Of a stretch of 8,328 nucleotides of DNA, positions 1 through 5,828 are shown one piece after another. A program made the position numbers and the translations under genes. Position 1 is the stretch's first letter; each line of letters begins with the position of its first letter. This stretch comes from Modestobacter sp. (GTDB taxonomy: Bacteria; Actinomycetota; Actinomycetes; Mycobacteriales; Geodermatophilaceae), in contig JAOPWO010000386.1 in assembly GCA_025965635.1 (NCBI GenBank), positions 1 to 8,328 of the forward strand, in the 5' to 3' direction. Below the pieces are notes generated by a model. That model saw only the letters and a program-made list of their open reading frames with translations. It was not told the DNA's origin and did no database searches.

Positions 1-1180
1 CGTCGGTCTGCAGCTCCAGCAGCGGCTGACCGGCCGTCACCTGCTCCCCCACCCCGGCGTGCCACACCACGCCGGCCGCGGCCGACACCGGGTCCTCCTT
101 GCGGGCCCGCCCCGCACCCAGCCGCCAGGCGGCGACCCCGAGCGCGTAGGCATCCAGCCGGGTGAGCGTGCCGGTGGCCGGGGCGGGGACGACCTGCCGC
201 TCGGTGGGCTGCGGCAACGGGGCGTCCGGGTCGCCGCCCTGGGCGGCGATCATCCGCCGCCAGACGTCCATCGCCCGGCCGTCGGCGAGCGCGTCGGCCG
301 GTTCGACGTCGTCCCGTCCGACCGCGGCGAGCATCTCGCGGGCCAGGGCCAGGGTCAGCTCGACGACGTCGGCCGGTCCCCCGCCGGCCAGCACCTCGAC
401 CGACTCGGCCACCTCGACGGCGTTGCCCGCGGCCCGGCCCAGCGGCCGGTCCATCGCCGTGACCAGGGCGACCGTCCGCACCCCGGCCGCCTCGCCCAGC
501 CCGACCATGGTGCGGGCCAGCTCACGGGCCAGGTCGGGTTCCTTCATGAAGGCGCCGGACCCGGTCTTGACGTCGAGCACCAGCGCGTCGGCGCCCTCGG
601 CGATCTTCTTGCTCATGATCGAGCTGGCGATCAGCGGGACCGACTCGACGGTGCCGGTGACGTCGCGCAGCGCGTAGAGCGCCTTGTCCGCCGGCGCCAG
701 GTCGGACCCGGCCGCGCAGATCACCGCGCCCACCTCGCGCAACTGCCGCAGGTACGCCTCGTCGTGCACGTCGGCCCGCCAGCCGGGGATGGCCTCGAGC
801 TTGTCCAGGGTGCCACCGGTGTGCCCCAGCCCGCGGCCGGACAGCTGGGGCACGGCCACCCCGCAGGCGGCCACCAGCGGCGCGAGCGGCAGCGTGATCT
901 TGTCGCCGACGCCGCCGGTGGAGTGCTTGTCGGCGGTCGGCCGGCCGAGTGAGGACAGGTCCTTCCGGACGCCGGAGTCGATCATCGCCTGGGTCCAGAC
1001 GGCGAGCTCCTCGGCGGACATCCCCCGGAAGAAGACGGCCATGAGCAGCGCGCTCATCTGCTCATCGGGGACCACGCCACCGGTGTAGGCGCCGATCACC
1101 CAGCGGATCTGGTCGGCGGTCAGCCCGGTGCCGTCCCGCTTGGCCCGGATCACGTCGATGGCGTCGAACGGCTGGCTCAT
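1..1180 (-). CDS. deoA: Thymidine phosphorylase, 3' end cut off by the window edge
   Basis: This enzyme catalyses reversible phosphorolysis of thymidine and deoxyuridine to the free base and deoxyribose-1-phosphate, in the cytoplasmic pyrimidine salvage and catabolism pathway. The visible 393 residues cover most of a roughly 430-residue family member. Residues 85-94 (KHSTGGVGDK) form the phosphate-binding loop. Residues 114-129 (SGRGLGHTGGTLDKLE) match the pyrimidine-nucleoside phosphorylase signature exactly. R172, S187 and K191 align with the pyrimidine-contacting Arg171, Ser186 and Lys190 of E. coli DeoA. The C-terminal PYNP domain begins near residue 329 and runs off the window. The ATG at 1180-1178 shares four bases (ATGA) with the cdd stop codon. 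A GGTGA sequence at 1189-1185, four bases upstream, can serve as ribosome binding site. Residue conservation argues for thymidine rather than purine substrates. A broader pyrimidine-nucleoside phosphorylase (Pdp type) is the main alternative. Confidence 0.95.
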   Translation of the reverse strand, partial: MSQPFDAIDVIRAKRDGTGLTADQIRWVIGAYTGGVVPDEQMSALLMAVFFRGMSAEELAVWTQAMIDSGVRKDLSSLGRPTADKHSTGGVGDKITLPLAPLVAACGVAVPQLSGRGLGHTGGTLDKLEAIPGWRADVHDEAYLRQLREVGAVICAAGSDLAPADKALYALRDVTGTVESVPLIASSIMSKKIAEGADALVLDVKTGSGAFMKEPDLARELARTMVGLGEAAGVRTVALVTAMDRPLGRAAGNAVEVAESVEVLAGGGPADVVELTLALAREMLAAVGRDDVEPADALADGRAMDVWRRMIAAQGGDPDAPLPQPTERQVVPAPATGTLTRLDAYALGVAAWRLGAGRARKEDPVSAAAGVVWHAGVGEQVTAGQPLLELQTD

Positions 1181-1671
1181 GCGGTCACCCCGTCGCTCCC
1201 GCGGAGCGCTCCGCTCCTCGCCCGCTCCTCGCGGCCAGGCTCACGACCCCGTCGGCTCCGGCCCTCCGCGGCGGCGAGCAGGTCCTCGGGCCCGAACGCG
1301 TCGGGCAGCACCTCGCTCATCGGCACGATCCCCAGCGACACCGTCTCGATGAGCATCCCCGCACCCCCGTGCTCCCAGAGCAGCTGCCGGCAGCGCCCGC
1401 AGGGCATCAGCGGCCGGCCGTCGCTCCCCACGCAGGCCACCGCGACGAGCCGCCCGCCGCCGCTGCGGGCCAGGTCGCTGACCATCCCGCACTCGGCGCA
1501 CAGCCCCAGCCCGTAGGAGGCGTTCTCCACGTTGCAGCCGGTGACCACCCGGCCGTCGTCCACCAGGCCGGCCACGCCCACCGGGAACCCCGAGTAGGGC
1601 GCGTAGGCGTGGGTCATGGCCTCGCGGGCGGCCGCGCGCAGCGCGTCCCAGTCGACGGTCACGGCACTCAT
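1177..1671 (-). CDS. cdd: Cytidine deaminase (homotetrameric type) with an unusual C-terminal tail
   Basis: This enzyme hydrolytically deaminates cytidine and deoxycytidine to uridine and deoxyuridine, feeding the next gene, deoA. It has 164 residues. The zinc site is complete: C58-A59-E60 supplies one ligand and the catalytic glutamate, and P90-C91-G-R-C94 supplies the other two cysteines. Residues 47-50 (NVEN, followed by ASYG) are the ribose-binding motif, and Y23-A-P-Y-S lies near the N-terminus as usual. Small tetrameric family members are usually near 130 residues and end soon after a DAFGPEDL-like motif, which is here at 124-131. About 30 further Arg/Gly/Glu-rich residues follow and are encoded by a repeat-rich tract (1187-1254). 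The ATG at 1671 overlaps the upstream permease stop as ATGA. It has a good GAGGAG ribosome site at 1684-1679, seven bases away. Function is secure; whether the tail matters is unknown. Confidence 0.95.
   Translation of the reverse strand: MSAVTVDWDALRAAAREAMTHAYAPYSGFPVGVAGLVDDGRVVTGCNVENASYGLGLCAECGMVSDLARSGGGRLVAVACVGSDGRPLMPCGRCRQLLWEHGGAGMLIETVSLGIVPMSEVLPDAFGPEDLLAAAEGRSRRGREPGREERARSGALRGSDGVTA
1187..1254. repeat. Repeat-rich tract encoding the tail of cytidine deaminase
   Basis: The tract contains a perfect 14-bp palindrome, GCGGAGCGCTCCGC, at 1201-1214. It also has two adjacent 11-bp direct copies of CCGCTCCTCGC at 1211-1221 and 1222-1232. The nine bases ACCCCGTCG occur at both ends (1187-1195 and 1246-1254). 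The tract lies inside the last ~24 codons of cdd and immediately upstream of the deoA start. It resembles short GAGCGGAGCG-type extragenic repeats seen in high-GC actinobacteria; that resemblance is from memory and has not been tested. It may be a degenerate repeat element captured in the reading frame, or simply a compositionally extreme linker. Confidence 0.5.
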
Positions 1672-2945
1672 GGGTTCACTCCTCGTCGGTAGACCAGCCC
1701 GTCGGCCTTCGGCATGCGCAATCGCTGGGAGGCCAGCGACAGCACCAGCAGCGTGATCAGGTGCGGGGTGAAGGAGACGATGCCCTCGGGCAGCTCGTCG
1801 ATGGTGAGGAAGCAGACCAGCGCACCGGCGGCGAACGCCGCGGCGAGCACCGCCTGCACCGGCTTGCGCCGGGTGGCCTGCCAGACCGCCACCCCGGCCA
1901 GCAGCACCGCGACCAGCAGCAGCAGCGCGACCACCGCCGTCCGGCTGCGCAGTTGCAGCGCGTCGGCGAAACCGAACAACCCGGCCCCGGCGGCCAGGCC
2001 CCCCGGCCGCCAGTTGCCGAAGATCAGCGCGGCCAGCCCGATGAAGCCGCGCCCGCCGGTCTGGCCCTCGCGGTAGATGTTGGCGACGAAGACGAGGAAG
2101 ACGCCGCCCAGCCCGGCGAGCGCACCGGAGATCAGCACCGCGATGTACTTCAGCCGGTACACGGGCACCCCGAGGGAGTCCGCCGCCGCCGGGTTCTCCC
2201 CGCAGGCGCGCAGCCGCAGCCCGAACGCCGTGCGCCAGAGCAGCAGGTAGCTCGCCGGCACCAGCAGCACGGCCAGCACGGTGAGCACGCCGACGCCGCT
2301 GGTGAACCCGCGCAGCAGCCCGGCCAGGTCGGAGAGCACGAACCAGTGCCGGGACTCCAGGTCCCCGAGCAGGTCCGGCCCGGACGACAGCACCGGCAGT
2401 GAGAAGCTCGGCGGCCGGCTCGCCAGCGCCGGTGACTGGGTCACGCCACCACCGGCCGGGTTGTCGGTGTAGAGCAGCTCGGAGAGGAAGCGGACGACGC
2501 CCTCGGCGAGGATGTTGATGGCCACCCCGGAGACCACGTGGTCGACGCCGAAGGTGACCGTGGCGATGGCGTGCACCAGCCCGCCGGCCGCGCCGAACAC
2601 CGCGCCGCCGATGAGCGCTCCGGCCCAGCCCCACTGGTAGCCGGCCCAGCCGGCCCCCCAGGTGCCCATCACCATCATGCCCTCGAGGCCGATGTTGACC
2701 ACGCCGGCGCGTTCGGAGAACAGCCCGCCCAGGGCGACCAGGCCCAACGGCACGGCGAGCAGCAGCGCGGCGCTGAACGTCGAGGACGACGTGAGCGCCT
2801 GCTCCCCGGAGACCACCCGGACGGCGGAGACGAGCACCAGCAGGCCGACGAGCAGGTAGACCAGCCGCCGGGACCGGTTGCCGCCCAGCAGCCGCCCGGT
2901 GAGCGCACCCCGGCCGGAGCGGGTGGCCGTGACAGCGGCGCTCAC
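1668..2945 (-). CDS. Nucleoside ABC transporter permease, second subunit (NupQ/RnsD-like)
   Basis: This is an integral membrane subunit of the BMP-type nucleoside importer and pairs with the permease encoded just upstream. It has 425 residues. Membrane segments are visible at about 29-45, 58-74, 105-127, 216-236, 266-289, 301-328, 337-356, 364-382 and 393-406. Family motifs are ERAGVVNIGLEGMMVMG (78-94), the cytoplasmic loop with CGENPAAADSLGV (248-260), and GGRGFIGLAALIFGNWRP (297-314). The first two are typical of the BPD_transp_2 permease family. The protein is about 100 residues longer than the compact ~320-residue relatives. The extra length includes two hydrophobic stretches at 337-382 before a conventional C-terminus. 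The GTG start at 2945-2943 overlaps the upstream stop as GTGA, with a purine-rich AGAGGGGG (2960-2953) seven bases before it. Its stop overlaps the cdd start. The transporter class is secure; the exact nucleoside specificity is not visible. Confidence 0.93.
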   Translation of the reverse strand: MSAAVTATRSGRGALTGRLLGGNRSRRLVYLLVGLLVLVSAVRVVSGEQALTSSSTFSAALLLAVPLGLVALGGLFSERAGVVNIGLEGMMVMGTWGAGWAGYQWGWAGALIGGAVFGAAGGLVHAIATVTFGVDHVVSGVAINILAEGVVRFLSELLYTDNPAGGGVTQSPALASRPPSFSLPVLSSGPDLLGDLESRHWFVLSDLAGLLRGFTSGVGVLTVLAVLLVPASYLLLWRTAFGLRLRACGENPAAADSLGVPVYRLKYIAVLISGALAGLGGVFLVFVANIYREGQTGGRGFIGLAALIFGNWRPGGLAAGAGLFGFADALQLRSRTAVVALLLLVAVLLAGVAVWQATRRKPVQAVLAAAFAAGALVCFLTIDELPEGIVSFTPHLITLLVLSLASQRLRMPKADGLVYRRGVNP

Positions 2946-4102
2946 GCCCGGGCCCCCTCTCGCTCGTCGGTCGTGCGGCCGCCGTCCCCGGTGGTCGGGG
3001 ATGCCCCGGCCCGGGCGCTGCCCCGCTCCGCCTGCCGGCGGGTGATCTGCCGGGCGACCTGGTTGGCGACGACGACGGCCAGCACGATCGTGCCCTGGAT
3101 GATCGTGACCACCGAGGCGGGGATGCCCTCGAACTGCAGCGGGATCGCCGCGCGGTCCAGGAACCCGAACAGCAGGGCGGCCAGCGCGATGCCGACCGGG
3201 GTGTTGCGGCCCAGCAGCGCGACCGCGATGCCGAGGAAGCCCAGGCCGGCGGTGAACTCCGTGCCGTAGTGGTGCGAGGTGCCCAGCAGGTCGGGCAGGC
3301 CGATCAGGCCCGCGATGGCACCGGAGATCAGCATCGTCTTGATCACCATGCCGCGGGCGTCGACGCCGCTGGCGGTGGCCGCCGAGGGCGACAAACCGGT
3401 CGCCCTCAGGTCGAACCCGAAGCGGGTGCGCGTGAGCAGCACCGCGACCACCACACCGGCGACGACCGCGACCAGCAGGAAGCCGTGCAGGTCCGACCGC
3501 GGCTCGGCCAGCCCCAGCCCGGTGACGACCCCGTTGAGCCCGGGGAACCAGCCCGACTCCGGGATGTCGGAGGTGGTGATGACCGAGGCACCCTCCGGGC
3601 TGCCTCGCAGCGGCCCGGTCAGCAGGAACGACGCCGTCCCGAGCGCGATGAAGTTCAGCATGATCGAGCTGATCACCTCGCTCACGCCCCGGGTCACCTT
3701 GAGCACGGCGACGACGGCGGCCCAGAGGGCGCCCACCGCCATGGCGACTCCGATGATCAGCAGCACGTGCAGCGGGCCGGGCAGCGCGACGGCGGCCCCG
3801 ACCGCAGCCGCGAGGATGGTGGCCAACCGGTACTGCCCCTCCACCCCGATGTTGAACAGCCCCATCCGGAAGGCCACCGAGACGGCGAGGCCGGCCAGGA
3901 ACAGCGGGACGGCCCGGTTGACGACCACCACCATCGCCTGGGTCTGCTGCGACGGGGTCTCGCCGAAGTCGAGCATGACCCGGACGGCGGTGAGCGGGTT
4001 CTCCCCGATGACGGCGATGACCAGCGCGGAGATGGCCAGCGCGACGACGATGGCCAGCAGCGGCGCGAACACCGCCAGGCCGGTCCGGCGGAGGAGCGTC
4101 AT
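2942..4102 (-). CDS. Nucleoside ABC transporter permease, first subunit (NupP/RnsC-like)
   Basis: This is an integral membrane subunit of the same importer, in the BPD_transp_2 family. It has 386 residues, with a short basic N-terminus (MTLLRR) and a first membrane helix at about 9-32. Further hydrophobic segments lie near 62-79, 93-108, 112-134, 147-162, 207-224, 254-272, 284-316 and 329-347. Characteristic motifs are FNIGVEGQY (83-91), SEVISSIMLNFIA (141-153) and the GLGFLGIAVALLGRNTPVG stretch (286-304). The C-terminal ~30 residues (357-386) are polar and charged, and probably form a cytoplasmic tail. The ATG at 4102-4100 overlaps the ATPase stop as ATGA, and its own stop overlaps the GTG of the next permease. 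Upstream Shine-Dalgarno complementarity is weak (GGTGGG), so expression probably depends on coupling to the ATPase gene. Confidence 0.93.
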   Translation of the reverse strand: MTLLRRTGLAVFAPLLAIVVALAISALVIAVIGENPLTAVRVMLDFGETPSQQTQAMVVVVNRAVPLFLAGLAVSVAFRMGLFNIGVEGQYRLATILAAAVGAAVALPGPLHVLLIIGVAMAVGALWAAVVAVLKVTRGVSEVISSIMLNFIALGTASFLLTGPLRGSPEGASVITTSDIPESGWFPGLNGVVTGLGLAEPRSDLHGFLLVAVVAGVVVAVLLTRTRFGFDLRATGLSPSAATASGVDARGMVIKTMLISGAIAGLIGLPDLLGTSHHYGTEFTAGLGFLGIAVALLGRNTPVGIALAALLFGFLDRAAIPLQFEGIPASVVTIIQGTIVLAVVVANQVARQITRRQAERGSARAGASPTTGDGGRTTDEREGARA

Positions 4103-5631
4103 GCGGCACCCACCGTGTTGCCGCCGGTCATGTGCCCGCCGAGCTCCTCGGGGGTGAGCCGGGCCGGGTCCAGCGTGGCGACGAGCCGGCCACGCAGCAT
4201 GACGTGCAGCGTGTCCGACAGGCCGATGAGCTCGTCGAGGTCGGCAGAGACGAGCACGATCCCCATCCCCTCTGCGCGGGCGTCCTTGAGCAGCTCCCAG
4301 ATGACCGACTGCGCGCCGACGTCGACGCCGCGGGTCGGGTGGGCGGCGATGAGCAGCCGTGGCCGGGCGGTCATCTCCCGTCCGACGATGAGCTTCTGCT
4401 GGTTCCCGCCGGACAGCGCCATGGCCAGGGTGTCCGGTCCGGGGGCGCGGACGTCGTACTCGCGCATGATCCGCTGCGTGTCCGCGCGGGCGCCCCGCCG
4501 GTCGATGAACGACCCCTTCACCGCCGGCGGGCGGGTCTGGTGGCCCAGGATGCGGTTCTCCCACAGCGGCGCCTCGAGCAGCATCCCCTGACGGTGCCGG
4601 TCCTCGGGGATGAAGCCCAGCCCGCCCTCGCGGCGGCGCCGGGTGGACCACGCGGTGATGTCGTCGGCGCCGAGCCGGACGGTGCCGGCGGTCAGGGAGC
4701 GCAGGCCCATGACGGCGTCGACGAGCTCGGCCTGGCCGTTGCCCTCGACGCCGGCGATGCCCACCACCTCGCCCTCGCGCACGGTGAGGGACACGTCGTC
4801 GACGACGGTCCGGGCGTCCGGGGCGGCGACGGTCACGCCCTGCAGCTCCAGCACCGGCGTGTCCCGGACCGTGGACGCGCGGGTCTGCGGGGTGGGCAGC
4901 TCCGCGCCGACCATCATCTCGGCGAGCTGCCTGGCCGTCGTCGTCCGCGGGTCGGCGGTGCCCACGGTGGTGCCGCGGCGGATGACGGTGATCGCGTCGG
5001 CGACCTTCCGCACCTCGTCCAGCTTGTGCGAGATGAAGATGACGGTGAGGCCCTCGCGCTTGAGCTCGGCGAGGTTGCCGAACAGCTCGTCGACCTCCTG
5101 GGGCACCAGCACGGCGGTGGGCTCGTCGAGGATCAGCGTGGTCGCCCCGCGGTAGAGCACCTTGGCGATCTCGACGCGCTGCCGGTCGCCGACGCCCAGG
5201 TCCTCGACGAGCTGGTCGGGGTCCAACCCGAGGGCGTAGCGGTCGGAGATGTCCCGGATGCGCGTCCGGGCCGTGGCCCGGTCCAGGCGGATGCCCTTGG
5301 TGGGCTCGCTGCCCAGGACGACGTTCTCCAGCACGGTGAAGTTGTCGGCCAGCATGAAGTGCTGGTGCACCATGCCGATGCCCGCGGCGATCGCGTCGGC
5401 CGGGCTGCGGAAGGAGGCCGGCGCGCCGTCGAGCAGGATCTCGCCCTCGTCGGGGCGGTGCATGCCGTAGAGGGTCTTCATCAGCGTCGACTTGCCGGCG
5501 CCGTTCTCCCCGACGATGGCGTGCACCTCACCGCGGCGGACCCGCAGCTCGATGCCGGAGTTGGCGACCACGCCCGGGAAGCGCTTGGTGATGCCGCGCA
5601 GCTCCACCGCCAGCGGTGCCGGCTCGTTCAA
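4099..5631 (-). CDS. Nucleoside ABC transporter ATP-binding protein with two fused nucleotide-binding domains (NupO/RnsB-like)
   Basis: This cytoplasmic motor subunit is 510 residues long, with two ABC domains in tandem as in sugar and nucleoside importers of the RbsA/YufO group. Domain 1 has Walker A GENGAGKST (41-49), the Q-loop region VHQHF (88-92), Walker B LILDEPTA (166-173) and the switch histidine H202, but a degenerate signature LGVGDRQ (145-151). Domain 2 is the reverse. Its P-loop GVEGNGQAE (294-302) lacks the lysine, and its Walker B region LLIAAHPTRGVD (426-437) lacks the usual Asp-Glu. Its signature LSGGNQQK (406-413) is canonical. I chose the TTG at 5631-5629 as start because GGAGGGAG (5645-5638) sits six bases upstream and the family's N-terminus begins there. 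A longer open frame to 5808 would run through intergenic hairpins and has no family similarity. The stop overlaps the first permease start. Confidence 0.95.
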   Translation of the reverse strand: MNEPAPLAVELRGITKRFPGVVANSGIELRVRRGEVHAIVGENGAGKSTLMKTLYGMHRPDEGEILLDGAPASFRSPADAIAAGIGMVHQHFMLADNFTVLENVVLGSEPTKGIRLDRATARTRIRDISDRYALGLDPDQLVEDLGVGDRQRVEIAKVLYRGATTLILDEPTAVLVPQEVDELFGNLAELKREGLTVIFISHKLDEVRKVADAITVIRRGTTVGTADPRTTTARQLAEMMVGAELPTPQTRASTVRDTPVLELQGVTVAAPDARTVVDDVSLTVREGEVVGIAGVEGNGQAELVDAVMGLRSLTAGTVRLGADDITAWSTRRRREGGLGFIPEDRHRQGMLLEAPLWENRILGHQTRPPAVKGSFIDRRGARADTQRIMREYDVRAPGPDTLAMALSGGNQQKLIVGREMTARPRLLIAAHPTRGVDVGAQSVIWELLKDARAEGMGIVLVSADLDELIGLSDTLHVMLRGRLVATLDPARLTPEELGGHMTGGNTVGAA

Positions 5632-5637
5632 CGGGGT

Positions 5638-5645
5638 CTCCCTCC
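5638..5645 (-). promoter_or_regulatory. Ribosome binding site that fixes the TTG start of the ATPase gene
   Basis: On the minus strand the sequence reads GGAGGGAG, then six bases (ACCCCG), then TTG. This is close to the ideal anti-16S complement and spacing. It is the main argument for a 510-residue ATPase over any upstream ATG or GTG. Confidence 0.8.
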
Positions 5646-5686
5646 GGGGGCCGGGGCGGTGGTGTCGCACGGTGTCCGACGGGCCG

Positions 5687-5711
5687 CCGGACCGGAGGTC
5701 GTCCGGTCCGG
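5687..5711 (-). promoter_or_regulatory. Perfect 10-bp stem-loop ahead of the ATPase gene
   Basis: CCGGACCGGA (5687-5696) is followed by a five-base loop and its exact complement TCCGGTCCGG (5702-5711). No T-run follows it on the minus strand, so it does not look like an intrinsic terminator. In the mRNA it would lie about 55 nt upstream of the TTG start. By position it could be a 3'-5' exonuclease barrier protecting the lipoprotein message, a 5' stabiliser of the transporter message, or a protein-binding palindrome. The sequence alone does not separate these. Confidence 0.5.
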
Positions 5712-5758
5712 GGGCCGTTCCCCGGCGACTCCTGGCGACGTCGAGACGGTACACACGG

Positions 5759-5800
5759 AAAACGGCAGGCCCGGGCGGTGTGTACCGCTCGGGCCCGCCG
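5759..5800 (-). terminator. Terminator-like hairpin between lipoprotein and ATPase genes
   Basis: Reading leftward, the transcript begins the stem 28 nt after the lipoprotein stop codon. The arms are 5784-5800 and 5763-5779, giving about 17 base pairs with one G-U pair, one A-C mismatch and a four-base loop (ACAC). A run of four Ts (5762-5759) follows directly. GC-rich stem plus T-run is the layout of an intrinsic terminator; the T-run is short, so read-through is expected. Such elements commonly lower expression of importer membrane genes relative to the binding protein. The alternative is a pure RNA-stability hairpin. Confidence 0.7.
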
Positions 5801-5828
5801 CCGTCCACGAGTGCTCAGGACCGGGGGG

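Noticed and set aside
59..952. Plus-strand open frame opposite deoA
   Set aside because: The minus strand encodes all thymidine phosphorylase motifs in one uninterrupted frame; the plus product is a Gly/Arg/Pro-rich shadow.
1187..1254. Simple transposon-like insertion with 9-bp target duplications (ACCCCGTCG)
   Set aside because: Removing one copy plus the interior deletes 59 bp, which is not a multiple of three. It would remove the cdd stop and run cdd into deoA in frame. A clean precise insertion is therefore unlikely, and no transposase or long terminal repeats are present.
1911..1925. CAG trinucleotide run as a microsatellite
   Set aside because: On the coding strand it is CTG codons for a leucine-rich membrane helix of the second permease, so composition explains it.
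3269..4591. Long plus-strand open frame opposite the first permease
   Set aside because: Antisense shadow rich in Arg, Asp, Gln and His, with no domain and no ribosome site; the minus strand encodes a recognisable permease.
5632..5808. Upstream extension of the ATPase reading frame to an ATG at 5808
   Set aside because: It translates both intergenic hairpins, lacks family similarity, and is beaten by a TTG with an optimally spaced GGAGGGAG.
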